From Geobacter sp. (GTDB taxonomy: Bacteria > Desulfobacterota > Desulfuromonadia > Geobacterales > Pseudopelobacteraceae), in the NCBI GenBank assembly GCA_009885845.1, contig VFJW01000017.1:1-64000 (forward strand): a stretch of DNA of 64,000 nt. Reading direction: 5' to 3'. Shown here one piece after another: positions 46,419-55,376 of this stretch. The notes under the pieces were generated by a model. That model was given only the letters and a program-made list of their open reading frames with translations, made no database searches and had not been told where the DNA came from. Each line of letters begins with the position of its first letter. The stretch's first letter is position 1. The position numbers and the translations under genes were made by a program.

Positions 46419-48767
46419 TTACAAGATCAGTTTTTTCCGCGCAGTTGCCAGACAGCGGGCCATATCGGCACTGCTGCGACACGTCAGTACCGTCCGCGCC
46501 AGACGGCGGCACACTTCAAAGCTGTTGTTCCGGATCGCCTGTTTCACAATCGGTATACTGGGGGCGGAGAGGCTGAATTCTCGAACCCCCATCCCGGTCA
46601 AAAGGAGGGCACATAATGGATCAGCCACCATTTCTCCGCAGACCGACACTTTTTTACCGGCTTTGTTGGCAGCATCGGCAACACGTTTAATGGAATGCAG
46701 GACCGCCGGGTGGTATGGATCATAATACTGCCTGACACTGGCATTGTTGCGGTCAGCTGCAAGCGTGTACTGGATCAGGTCATTGGTGCCGATACTGACA
46801 TAATCGACCTCCTGAATCAGATAGTCGATAATCTGCACAGCGGCGGGCACTTCGATCATGATTCCGAACGGGATATAGCCGGGAACATCATATCCTTCAC
46901 GCAGCAGTTCATTTCTGACAGAAGTGAGAATTTCTCTGATCTGACGGATTTCATCAAGGCTGCTGACCAGTGGAAACATGATCGTCGCATTTCCGGCATG
47001 AGCTGCAAGTAAAATACCGGCCAGCTGTTCCTTGAAGATGTCCTGGCGATCCAGCGAAACCCGAATCGAGCGCCACCCCAAAAACGGATTATCTTCATGT
47101 GGATACGGAAAATAAGAAAGTCCCTTATCACCACCGATATCAAGAGTACGGATATTAACAGTCTGGCCGGGGAATCCTTCGAGAACCTTTCGATAGATTC
47201 CGGCCTGCTCTTCACGACCCGGAAATGCGGTGCGCGCCATGTAGGGAAATTCGGTACGATAGAGCCCGACACCCTCGGCACCATGCAAATTCGCCACCCG
47301 GACATCAGAAACCAGGCCGATGTTGGCACTAAGAGCAATCGCGACACCATCGGTCGTAATCGCGGGCAGGTCTCGAAGACCTTCCATCTCCTTCATTCTG
47401 CCGACATACTCCTGTTCGAGACGCACGTACTCTATTTTGACAACGGCATTCGGGTTGAGAAAGACATGCCCCGATGTGCCGTCAATTATGATTTCATCTT
47501 TGACATTAGCAGCTGCCATTACCCCCTGCACACCGAGTACAGCAGGGATGCCAAGAGATTTTGCCATAATTGCGGCATGAGAATAGGCGTTACCCTTTTC
47601 CGTCACAATGCCGAGAATTTTGTCCGGATCGAGCATTGCCAGGTTGGAGGGAAAAATCTCGTCAGCCACGAGTACCCGTTTTTCCTTGAGCGTCACCTCA
47701 CTGGAATTATTACCTTCAATGGCATCGATCACCCGCCGCCCGATGTCTTCCATATCCGCCGAACGCTCGCGCAGATACGGATCCTCCATGGCAGAAAAAG
47801 CCTGGATGTAATGCTGAACAACATCATGAACCGCACGGGTCGCGCCCATCCCCACTTCGATCAGATCAGTTACCTTGGCTGAGAAACTCCGATCTTCCAG
47901 AATCATCAGATGGGTATGGAAGATAGCGGCATCATCGGCCGAGAGCGTCTCACTGACCCGTTTTTCCATGTAAATAGTCTGGATCTTGGCCTTTTCAAGA
48001 GCCTGCAAAAATTTATGCTGTTCTTCAGCAGCAGTACCTACCTTGGCAAGTTTGATTACTTTGTCATTGAATCGGTCAAGGATGTATATTTTCCCTCGAC
48101 TGAAACCGGCCGAGACTGCGGTTCCAACCAGCGTCCTCGATACAGGAGTTCTCTTCGTGCTCCTGGAACCGGAAGATGCCGCTTCACCTTCAGATCCGTT
48201 GCGGATTTTGGCAAGCTCCTTCTCAAACCAGGCCCGTTCCTGTTCCTTGTTCTGAATCGAATCAAGCAACCGACCGGTATGAACGATGCTCCCGATCTGA
48301 AATGAGATGGTACGCAGAATGCTGATTTCGTCGAGGCTGAAACTGCGTGTTTCGCGGGTCTGCACTACGATGACGCCAATCGGGGCCTTATGCTCGAACA
48401 GCGGCAATCCCAGAAACGAGAGAAACCGTTCCTCTTTCGCCTCCTTGAAATATTTGAAGCGCGGATGCGCCGGGGCATTATCGGTCATAACCATCGCGCG
48501 GGTTTCAACGGCAAGACCGGTCAGACCTTCATGAACCTTCATGGAGATCCGATTGACGGAAGATCTGGAAAGTCCTTTGGTTGCTTTCAGAGTCAGGGTC
48601 TCGCCATCTTTCTCGAGCAGATAGATAGAACAGACATCGCTCCCCATCCGTTTGGCGACCAGGGTGACGATATTGTCGAGCGTATCCTGCAGATCATGTG
48701 AATGCAGGATAATCGAACTGATGTCTTCTAATGTGCGTAAACCGAGAGATTGCTGTGGTTCTTTCAT
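46419..48767 (-). CDS. ptsP: Phosphoenolpyruvate-protein phosphotransferase PtsP (EI-Ntr)
   Basis: EI-Ntr starts the nitrogen-related phosphorelay. The 782-aa protein has an N-terminal GAF domain (about 15-165), a linker, and the enzyme I module with phospho-His in KGNAYSHAAIMAKSLG and the C-terminal PEP barrel (GIMIEVPAAV, SVCGEMVAD). The GAF domain probably senses a nitrogen signal such as glutamine, as known for PtsP homologues. A second enzyme I (ptsI) and HPr lie at 3.4-5.5 kb. No separate NPr gene is seen here. Confidence 0.94.
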   Translation of the reverse strand: MKEPQQSLGLRTLEDISSIILHSHDLQDTLDNIVTLVAKRMGSDVCSIYLLEKDGETLTLKATKGLSRSSVNRISMKVHEGLTGLAVETRAMVMTDNAPAHPRFKYFKEAKEERFLSFLGLPLFEHKAPIGVIVVQTRETRSFSLDEISILRTISFQIGSIVHTGRLLDSIQNKEQERAWFEKELAKIRNGSEGEAASSGSRSTKRTPVSRTLVGTAVSAGFSRGKIYILDRFNDKVIKLAKVGTAAEEQHKFLQALEKAKIQTIYMEKRVSETLSADDAAIFHTHLMILEDRSFSAKVTDLIEVGMGATRAVHDVVQHYIQAFSAMEDPYLRERSADMEDIGRRVIDAIEGNNSSEVTLKEKRVLVADEIFPSNLAMLDPDKILGIVTEKGNAYSHAAIMAKSLGIPAVLGVQGVMAAANVKDEIIIDGTSGHVFLNPNAVVKIEYVRLEQEYVGRMKEMEGLRDLPAITTDGVAIALSANIGLVSDVRVANLHGAEGVGLYRTEFPYMARTAFPGREEQAGIYRKVLEGFPGQTVNIRTLDIGGDKGLSYFPYPHEDNPFLGWRSIRVSLDRQDIFKEQLAGILLAAHAGNATIMFPLVSSLDEIRQIREILTSVRNELLREGYDVPGYIPFGIMIEVPAAVQIIDYLIQEVDYVSIGTNDLIQYTLAADRNNASVRQYYDPYHPAVLHSIKRVADAANKAGKKVSVCGEMVADPLCALLLTGMGVREFSLSAPSIPIVKQAIRNNSFEVCRRLARTVLTCRSSADMARCLATARKKLIL

Positions 48768-48825
48768 ACCTGTCCCTGAAGCAGAAAATATCTTTGATGG
48801 AAAATAGGTGTTTTAGCTCATAAAC

Positions 48826-49776
48826 TCAAGGATTACCGCGCTTGAGCGTACCACGTGCCTTTAAAATCCGGTCACTCTCTTCCCGTTTACGCTCTGACTG
48901 TGCTTTTTCGCCCTTCATTTCATATATTCTGGACATCTCAAGCAGATCATGTGCAGCGCCCTCCGGATCACCGCCGTTACTGCTTGTGTCATAGGCCCGT
49001 CGATAATAATCCAGAGCCTGATCAGGATAATTTTGCGCCAGTGACAGAAGCGCAAGAGCACGGAGATCGGCGGATATTTTTCTGCTTTTGCCGAGACTTT
49101 TGTCAATAACAAGCGCCTGATTGTAGAATTCAGCAGCTTCGATTTTTCTATTTCCGGTAGCAAGAATATCCCCTAAAAGCCGGAGGGAATTTGCCTCCTC
49201 ATGTTGGATTGCTTCCCCTCTGTTTAGTGAGAGGGCTTCCAGCGACTTCAACTCAGCCTGGGCCACCTCCCCCTTCAAAAACAGAATCCTGGCCAGAAGA
49301 TTAATTCTCGCACCTGCGTTTGAATCTTTTTCGGCAGCGACAGCCTTTCCGGCCCACTCATACGCATTATCAAGTTCCCCTGACATCAGTGTTACCAATG
49401 CCATTTCAAATGCGACTTCAGAGTAAAGCTTCGAGCGGGGGGTAGCGAGAGAGACTGCTTCCGTTACACTGGCGCGCGCGTTCTTATAATCCCTGTCAGT
49501 GCGAAGAACTCTTGAGCTGTTTACCAATGCGACAACAATCCCGTCACTGTTTTCTATTGATCGGTACACCCTGAGCGCCTCGGCAAAGTACTCAAGAGCC
49601 ATTGAGTTTTCTCCCCGTGCTTCGGCTTTAATACCGCGCTGATTATGCTGTATCGCTTCCATCTGAGCGGCAGGTTGCGTAACCGGGTTTTTTCCGGCAC
49701 AGCCGACGGTAAAAATCAGCATGGTAGATGCTAACAACAGGCTCCAGACTACCTGCCCCATTCTGTGATACCTATT
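48826..49776 (-). CDS. TPR-repeat lipoprotein downstream of the Mla-like genes
   Basis: This 316-aa protein starts MNRYHRMGQVV and has a hydrophobic leader ending in FTVGC-AGK, a lipobox with Thr rather than Leu/Val at position -3. It then shows about five TPR-like helix pairs (ALEYFAEALRVY, AAEFYNQALVID, ALDYYRRAYDTS). It is probably an anchored periplasmic scaffold. The ATG at 49776 overlaps the mlaD-like stop (ATGAATAG), so it belongs to the same operon and may help that transporter. Confidence 0.82.
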   Translation of the reverse strand, partial: NRYHRMGQVVWSLLLASTMLIFTVGCAGKNPVTQPAAQMEAIQHNQRGIKAEARGENSMALEYFAEALRVYRSIENSDGIVVALVNSSRVLRTDRDYKNARASVTEAVSLATPRSKLYSEVAFEMALVTLMSGELDNAYEWAGKAVAAEKDSNAGARINLLARILFLKGEVAQAELKSLEALSLNRGEAIQHEEANSLRLLGDILATGNRKIEAAEFYNQALVIDKSLGKSRKISADLRALALLSLAQNYPDQALDYYRRAYDTSSNGGDPEGAAHDLLEMSRIYEMKGEKAQSERKREESDRILKARGTLKRGNP

Positions 49777-50746
49777 CATGGCTGTCACCCGGGACAAAGT
49801 CTATCTCATTCGGTGCAGGAGCGGAACTTTTCAGCGGCCAGATATCCATAACTGCATCAATAGCCTTATTGGCCCTGTGAAGTGCATCTTCTGCGCTGTT
49901 TAGCAAAACGGGTGTTTTAGGCAGTGCTTTACCGGTAATTTTCTCCAGATTACTGCTGGTCTTTTCCAGATTGTCCATCGTAGTGGCTGCTTTTTCCAGA
50001 AGCTTCGGAAGTTTTTGTTCAAACGCAGCCACAGATCTGTCTGCTTTTTCCAGAACAGGGTCAATGGCTTTGATTCTGACACCGGCATCTCTCATCAGGG
50101 TCTCGGCATCACTGGATATGCGACCGACTTTCAGTCTGGATTCAACCATCAACTCATCTATTTTTTCTCTTGTACCATGCAGGTCAGTGGTAATTTCTCT
50201 GATATTTTTCATTGACTGCTTGATGTCTCCATTGGGGTCATTAACGTAATTTATAATTTCTTTCACTTCGATCAGCACCGGCTTGACCCTTTCTGCAATA
50301 TCATTGGCTATTTCCTCAAGCCCCTTGGTGTTCTCAAAGGTGATAAACGCTCCATCGTTCAGAACTTCTGAACCGGCCTTTCCGACAGAAACTTCAATGA
50401 TGCTGTCACCAATCATCCCCTCCTTGACTAATTTTGCGACCGAATCACTTTTTATCCATTTCTGGTATTTTTTTTCGATCTGTATCTCAATATCCACTTT
50501 TGCCTGTTCGTTCAGAGATATCGAATTAATCCTGCCGATACGGAAACCGGAGAGCTTTACGGGCATACCCCGGGAGAATCCGGTGCCTCTGTCCGCGGAA
50601 AACTTGAGCAGATATTTTTGGGTGAACATGTCTTTATCAACACCAATGAAAATGACAACGGCTAAAAATCCGAGAGTGGCAACAACGGCAAAAATGCCGA
50701 TTTTCTTTTCCAGGTGCCTGAAACGGCTGTCTTCTTCTATACTCAT
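49772..50746 (-). CDS. MlaD/MCE-family lipid-transport substrate-binding protein
   Basis: This 324-aa protein has one N-terminal transmembrane helix (about 15-36), a single MCE domain (about 38-120, TGFSRGMPVKLSGFRIG) and a long coiled-coil C-terminal half (repeated KLLEKAATTMDNLEKTSSN-type heptads). It is longer than E. coli MlaD and resembles PqiB/LetB-like or Geobacter MCE forms only in having an extended tail. It should bind phospholipids between the inner and outer membranes, with MlaE and MlaF-like partners upstream. Confidence 0.9.
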   Translation of the reverse strand: MSIEEDSRFRHLEKKIGIFAVVATLGFLAVVIFIGVDKDMFTQKYLLKFSADRGTGFSRGMPVKLSGFRIGRINSISLNEQAKVDIEIQIEKKYQKWIKSDSVAKLVKEGMIGDSIIEVSVGKAGSEVLNDGAFITFENTKGLEEIANDIAERVKPVLIEVKEIINYVNDPNGDIKQSMKNIREITTDLHGTREKIDELMVESRLKVGRISSDAETLMRDAGVRIKAIDPVLEKADRSVAAFEQKLPKLLEKAATTMDNLEKTSSNLEKITGKALPKTPVLLNSAEDALHRANKAIDAVMDIWPLKSSAPAPNEIDFVPGDSHE

Positions 50747-51411
50747 ATACCCTGCCCCCTGATAAGATTCACTAACCCGGCTTCAGGAAGAAACCGGGCA
50801 GTATCCTGCCTGGCTGTTATGAAAAGAGAGGCTCTTCCCGGTTTTTCATGATGGAACTCCCCGGCAACGCTGAAAAACAGTTCCATCTCTTTTTGATCAA
50901 GCCTTGATGCCGGAGATTCATACAGCATGAAATCGGGAGCTGTTATCATTGCCCTGGCAAATCCGATCATCTTTTTCTGTACAGCGGTCAGAGTACTTGT
51001 GGCAGCCATAAGCTTACCGGTTATACCGAGACGATCAAGAACAGCCATTGCCCGTTCCTTAATCTCACCATGGCTCAACTGCTGATGATAATGTAGGGGC
51101 AGCGTGAGGTTTTCCCACACCGTGAGATTTGACACCAACCCTCCAGCCGGGGAGACAATACCGATTTTACTACGGATGTCTCTCAGTTCCCGATCAGAAA
51201 GTGACGTTGAATCAGAATTATGCAGGTAAATCTTTCCGGAACGAGGCTTGTCCAGACACAAAAAAAGCCTGGCAAGCTGCCAATTTATCTCTTCTTTGGG
51301 GGTAACAAGAATAGTCATGCTTCCACGTGCGACGGCAAATGAGATCGGAACCGGGATCTCCTGCTGAAATAATTGCTCAACCCTGAGTATTTCAGCCATT
51401 TCACTGTTCAT
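50743..51411 (-). CDS. Degenerate MlaF-like ABC ATPase
   Basis: This 222-aa protein keeps the fold and length of an Mla ATP-binding subunit and sits between mlaE and mlaD, but its nucleotide motifs are lost. The Walker A position reads TPKEEINW instead of GxxGxGKS/T. The signature reads TLTAVQKKM instead of LSGGQ. Walker B ends MLYESP, without the usual Asp before Glu. The Q-loop neighbourhood (IGIVSPAGGLVSNLTVWENL) is still recognisable. It probably cannot hydrolyse ATP; it may be structural, or the true ATPase may be elsewhere. Start at ATG 51411 overlaps mlaE (ATGA). Confidence 0.85.
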   Translation of the reverse strand: MNSEMAEILRVEQLFQQEIPVPISFAVARGSMTILVTPKEEINWQLARLFLCLDKPRSGKIYLHNSDSTSLSDRELRDIRSKIGIVSPAGGLVSNLTVWENLTLPLHYHQQLSHGEIKERAMAVLDRLGITGKLMAATSTLTAVQKKMIGFARAMITAPDFMLYESPASRLDQKEMELFFSVAGEFHHEKPGRASLFITARQDTARFLPEAGLVNLIRGQGI

Positions 51412-52196
51412 ACGTTCCTGAAGATCGTAGCGGCAAATGTGATTACGCCGTCAGTAATGAATACGAGAAAAAGGCTTTGCATCACACCTTTGGTGGCAGC
51501 CTGAGGTATTCTGGTTGTACTCGATCCGACATCCAGACCCTGGCAACAACAGGCAGCAGAAAGAAACAGCCCGAAAAACAGGCTTTTTATCACGGATACC
51601 GATAAATCAGCCATGGCAAGGTTTACTAAAAGTCCTTGTGACAACTTTTCAAGTGACACATGCCATCCGAACGATGCGACAAGAAATCCCCCGAAAATTG
51701 AGAAAATTTCAAAATATACCGTCAGTATGATAACTGCCGCTGTCACCCCGAAAACCCTCGGCATCACAAGGTACTGTCCGGTTGATATCCCAAGCGACTC
51801 GATGCTGTCAATCTCCCCGTGTATTTTCATAGTACCTAATTCAGTCGCAATTGCAGCACCACTTCTGGCGATAACAATAACCGCTGTCAGAAGAGGACCA
51901 AGTTCCCTTATTACCACCAGCACCATCACTTTGCCAATGAGCGGCTCATTGCCTCCACCAACGAGGCCGATCATCTGTGTTATGATGACAGTGCCAATGG
52001 CCAGCGAAATGATTATGATAATTTTGAGTGATTCATATCCGGTGAAATAGAGCTGTTTGAGGAAGACCTGAGAAACCGGGCGCCACCCCGGTTTGAGTGG
52101 ATTCGGCACATCCCTGAAGGCAGCCGCAATTATTGCACATAACCCCGCGAGGTTGCTGACAAGCACTATCACCAATTGGCCAATTTTGCTGATCAT
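51408..52196 (-). CDS. MlaE-family ABC transporter permease
   Basis: This 262-aa inner-membrane permease of the phospholipid-trafficking system has five to six hydrophobic helices. It carries the family's conserved loop GTMKIHGEIDSIESLGI and REL-G-P-L-LTAVIVIARSG. It overlaps the degenerate ATPase gene and is first in the operon. With MlaD it should form the transport complex. Confidence 0.92.
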   Translation of the reverse strand: MISKIGQLVIVLVSNLAGLCAIIAAAFRDVPNPLKPGWRPVSQVFLKQLYFTGYESLKIIIIISLAIGTVIITQMIGLVGGGNEPLIGKVMVLVVIRELGPLLTAVIVIARSGAAIATELGTMKIHGEIDSIESLGISTGQYLVMPRVFGVTAAVIILTVYFEIFSIFGGFLVASFGWHVSLEKLSQGLLVNLAMADLSVSVIKSLFFGLFLSAACCCQGLDVGSSTTRIPQAATKGVMQSLFLVFITDGVITFAATIFRNV

Positions 52197-52244
52197 TACA
52201 TATGTTCCTTGCGGTTTAGAGCCTGCACTCGAATACAGCTGAAT

Positions 52245-52268
52245 AATTCCAATTCCAAATCAAAGCGC
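52245..52268. repeat. Partial copy of the dispersed repeat
   Basis: ATTCCAATTCCAAATCAAAG plus CGC matches the right end of the repeat at 16770-16895 in inverted orientation. It is only one arm, in the 88-nt gap between mlaE and the membrane protein gene. Confidence 0.6.
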
Positions 52269-52284
52269 TCTCTTCACAGATGTT

Positions 52285-52956
52285 TCATACATAGCCAAGC
52301 GCAATGAGCGCCTTCCATACACCAACAATCCCGAGCAGAGCAACAACTGCCCCCATACCGCGCTGAAACTTGTGACGGCCCAAAGCAGAAAGTGCAGAAG
52401 CCGCCTGCCCGTATGCCAGAAGAACCGGCAGTGTACCGCATCCGAAGGCCAGCATCATACTCGCGCCTTTCAGAGCTGAGCCGCTGGTAGCTGCTGAAAT
52501 AAGAACTCCGTATATCAGTCCGCACGGCAAAAAACCCATCAAAACACCCGCCGGGAGAGCAGCCAGCACAGATTTGCTCTCGGTAAGGCGGGACAGCAGG
52601 CGCCTCAAAGTGCCCCATTCCGGACCATCGAGCATCGATATTCCGAATGCACGCACACCCAGGATGGTAAAGATTCCGATTAGTGTAACGAAAAGATTGG
52701 CGCCCAGAAACAGCCACTTTACCATTGGTTTCAGCGTATCAACCAGGCCTGCCCGGGCGGCCAGACCGACCAGAAGTCCAAGCAGACTGTAGGTACATAT
52801 TCGGCCGGCATGGTACAAGAGAGTAAAAAGAAAACGACGGTCGGCATCAGATTCAGATTGTGATACTGCCAGTGCGGTAACAATGCCGCCACACATGCCG
52901 AGACAATGCCCGCTGCCGGCAAGACCGACTGAAAATGCCAACCAGATTTCAACCAT
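52285..52956 (-). CDS. DsbD_2 / TauE-SafE-like membrane protein
   Basis: This 223-aa protein has about six transmembrane helices and the family hallmark GSGHCLGMCGGI near the N terminus. A second Cys-containing motif follows at GFLPCGLIYG. Related proteins (PF13386) act in cytochrome or copper-related maturation or as transporters; a single role cannot be chosen. It precedes pyrD on the minus strand with a 4-nt gap, without evident functional link. Confidence 0.85.
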   Translation of the reverse strand: MVEIWLAFSVGLAGSGHCLGMCGGIVTALAVSQSESDADRRFLFTLLYHAGRICTYSLLGLLVGLAARAGLVDTLKPMVKWLFLGANLFVTLIGIFTILGVRAFGISMLDGPEWGTLRRLLSRLTESKSVLAALPAGVLMGFLPCGLIYGVLISAATSGSALKGASMMLAFGCGTLPVLLAYGQAASALSALGRHKFQRGMGAVVALLGIVGVWKALIALGYV

Positions 52957-52960
52957 CCCT

Positions 52961-53887
52961 TCAGGATTCCAGTGCGCCGATCATACTCTTTATATCATCA
53001 ATTCCGTTAGCAACCAGCCACGCTTCCATATCCTCGGCGATTTTCTGAGCTGCACCCGGGTTGATAAAACTGGCAGTGCCGATCTGAACGGCAGAAGCTC
53101 CGGCCAGCATGAATTCAAGGGCATCAACCGCGTTCATAATACCGCCGATCCCGATAACCGGCACTTTAACCGCCTTTGCCACCTGCCAGACCATGCGCAG
53201 GGCAACAGGTTTGATGGCCGGTCCGGAAAAGCCGCCGGTGATATTTGCCAGTATCGGACGGCGTTTGTTCAAATCAATGGCCATACCGATCAGGGTATTG
53301 ATCAGCGATAACGCATCGGCACCGGCATTTTCGCACGCCCGGGCCATGGCCACCACATCGGTCACGTTGGGAGAGAGCTTGACAATCAGCGGCTTACCCG
53401 TCACTGCCCGGCAGGCAGAAACAACAGATGCCGCGCAGTCCGGATCAGTTCCGAAGACGATCCCCCCCTGCTTGACATTCGGGCAGGAAATATTAATCTC
53501 AAGAGCAGACACTTCAGGGATTTCATTCAGTCGACGGGCCATTTCGGCATACTCATCTACGGTGTTGCCAAAAAAATTGGCGATTGCGGGAGTGTTGACT
53601 GTACGAAAATACGGAACTTTTTTTGCGATAAAGGCATCTATACCGACATTCTGCAAGCCGATTGCGTTCAACATGCCGCCCGGTGTTTCGACAATGCGCG
53701 GCGTCGGATTACCCGCCCGGGCATTGAGTGAAAGTCCTTTGGTGATAAAGGCTCCGATCGATTCCATATCGACATATTCTGCAAACTCCTCGCCATAGCC
53801 GAACGTGCCGGAGGCGGTTATTACCGGGTTCCGGAGCTGCATACCGGCCAGGTTAACGCTCATATCAGGTTTCATGGCTGATTTCAT
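52961..53887 (-). CDS. pyrD: Dihydroorotate dehydrogenase B, catalytic subunit
   Basis: This enzyme oxidises dihydroorotate in pyrimidine synthesis with NAD+, through the PyrK subunit. The 308-aa FMN barrel shows NPVITASGTFGYG, the ISCPN motif and the catalytic base Cys (NISCPNVKQGG). Glycine-rich phosphate-binding strands (GIGGI) are present. The ATG at 53887 follows GGGGAG and lies 2 nt after the pyrK stop. Class 1B is inferred from the pyrK neighbour. Confidence 0.94.
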   Translation of the reverse strand: MKSAMKPDMSVNLAGMQLRNPVITASGTFGYGEEFAEYVDMESIGAFITKGLSLNARAGNPTPRIVETPGGMLNAIGLQNVGIDAFIAKKVPYFRTVNTPAIANFFGNTVDEYAEMARRLNEIPEVSALEINISCPNVKQGGIVFGTDPDCAASVVSACRAVTGKPLIVKLSPNVTDVVAMARACENAGADALSLINTLIGMAIDLNKRRPILANITGGFSGPAIKPVALRMVWQVAKAVKVPVIGIGGIMNAVDALEFMLAGASAVQIGTASFINPGAAQKIAEDMEAWLVANGIDDIKSMIGALES

Positions 53888-53889
53888 GG

Positions 53890-54708
53890 TCACTCCCCCC
53901 ATTTCAGTTCACCCGACTCAAAGACCGGACCTTCAGTGCAGACACAGCGAAAGTCAGGAGTATCCGGTGAGTGAGAGTGCCCCGGGGCAACACAGCCAAG
54001 ACAGGCGCCAACACCGCACGCCATATACCCTTCCAGCGAAACCTGGCAGGAAATGCCCCGCTCTGCAGCGATTCCGGCAACAGCATTCAACATGCCGTGC
54101 GGTCCGCAGGCATATATAGCCGCCCGCCCCTGTATGTGATCCAGACGCCGCAGCAACGCTTCTGTCACCAGACCCTGTTCTCCAAGTGAGCCATCTTCGG
54201 TGGCGGTATAACACTCAACACCCAACCGCTCGAACTCGGTGATACAAAGAATATCATCCCTGGTGCGCCCACCGGCAAAAAGCCTCACTTTCGATTTCGT
54301 AGCCAGTTCCTTCGCCAGAAGATACAGAGGCGCCAGCCCTACTCCTCCGCCAACAATCAACTTTTCTTCATCCGGCGATCCCTGATCAAATCCGCGGCCA
54401 AGCGGACCGAGAACATCAAGCAGATCGGAACCATGCAGGGTTGAAAGCATTGAAGTCCCCTTTCCCACCACCCGGTACAGCATTTCCAGATACGGCTGGG
54501 ACTGTCCGCCACTCTGGGCGGGGATATACGTGCCGACGTCAAAAATACCGAATGGACGACGCAGCAGCGGATCGATTGCACCGTTCACGCGCACCATGAC
54601 AAACTGGCCGGGGCGTGACGCAGCACATTCGGGTGGAGCTGTCATTCGCATCCGCCAATACCCGGGCGAGACCTCCACGTTTGAGAGAATAAGTGAAGTA
54701 AACTGCAT
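53890..54708 (-). CDS. pyrK: Dihydroorotate dehydrogenase electron-transfer subunit
   Basis: PyrK passes electrons from PyrD to NAD+ through FAD and a [2Fe-2S] cluster. The 272-aa protein has a ferredoxin-reductase FAD domain (RRPFGIFDV), an NAD domain (LIVGGGVGLAPLY) and the C-terminal cluster region CGVGACLGC...FRCVC. It pairs with pyrD, and its start overlaps the rimI stop. Confidence 0.94.
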   Translation of the reverse strand: MQFTSLILSNVEVSPGYWRMRMTAPPECAASRPGQFVMVRVNGAIDPLLRRPFGIFDVGTYIPAQSGGQSQPYLEMLYRVVGKGTSMLSTLHGSDLLDVLGPLGRGFDQGSPDEEKLIVGGGVGLAPLYLLAKELATKSKVRLFAGGRTRDDILCITEFERLGVECYTATEDGSLGEQGLVTEALLRRLDHIQGRAAIYACGPHGMLNAVAGIAAERGISCQVSLEGYMACGVGACLGCVAPGHSHSPDTPDFRCVCTEGPVFESGELKWGE

Positions 54709-55169
54709 TACGGGATCTCCTTGAGTGGTTTTTCCATCAAAACTGCATCTTCGGTATGATCATAATAACGGCTTCTGATTCCCGTCCGTCCGAATCCAAT
54801 CCGTTCGTAGAGAGAAATAGCGGCACTATTTGAGGCCCGTACTTCCAGCAACAGCCTCTTTGCCCCCTTTTCACGCGCTAAGACGACCGCACGCTCCAGC
54901 AGCAGCCGCGCTATTCCCCTCCCCCGAAGAGTCGGTGATACAGCAACGTTCAATACCTGCGCTTCTTCGAAAAGACACATCAGACAGAGGTATCCGACTA
55001 CACTTCCTTCATCTACTGCTACGAGCGGCCAGGAATAGGAAGCTGAAATCTCATCCCGAAAATGTTCCCTGCTCCAGGGCGTTGCATAGGATGCCTGTTC
55101 TATCGCCGCGACAACATCAAGATCCTGCTCTATCATCGGTCGAACGTGAATTTTCGTAAGTGCATCCAT
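54708..55169 (-). CDS. rimI: Ribosomal protein S18-alanine N-acetyltransferase
   Basis: RimI acetylates the N-terminal Ala of S18. The 153-aa GNAT protein has the acetyl-CoA loop VSPTLRGRGIARLLLE and the late family segment LLEVRASNSAAISLYERIGF. A much longer frame extends 67 codons upstream, but the ATG at 55169 gives the conserved N terminus (KIHVRPMIEQDLD). The ribosome site there is weak. Confidence 0.9.
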   Translation of the reverse strand: MDALTKIHVRPMIEQDLDVVAAIEQASYATPWSREHFRDEISASYSWPLVAVDEGSVVGYLCLMCLFEEAQVLNVAVSPTLRGRGIARLLLERAVVLAREKGAKRLLLEVRASNSAAISLYERIGFGRTGIRSRYYDHTEDAVLMEKPLKEIP

Positions 55170-55320
55170 GGCCGCACATAATAAGCAATGCTGCCTCTCT
55201 TGTAAACGCTTTATACTCAAAATATTTCCATCCGGAAACTCCGGATGAGAAACGGTTGGTTTTGGGGTGAGATAGAGTATTTGAGCTGAAGAATGGTAGA
55301 TACGTGGGGCTGATTTACAC

Positions 55321-55352
55321 AAAAAAACGGGGTGGTTACCTACCCACCCCGT
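55321..55352 (-). terminator. Rho-independent terminator after the hydrogenase operon
   Basis: ACGGGGTGG pairs with CCACCCCGT around an 8-nt loop and is followed on the minus strand by seven Ts, 25 nt after the cytochrome b stop. Confidence 0.92.
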
Positions 55353-55376
55353 CACAATGCCTACATTCAAATCCGG

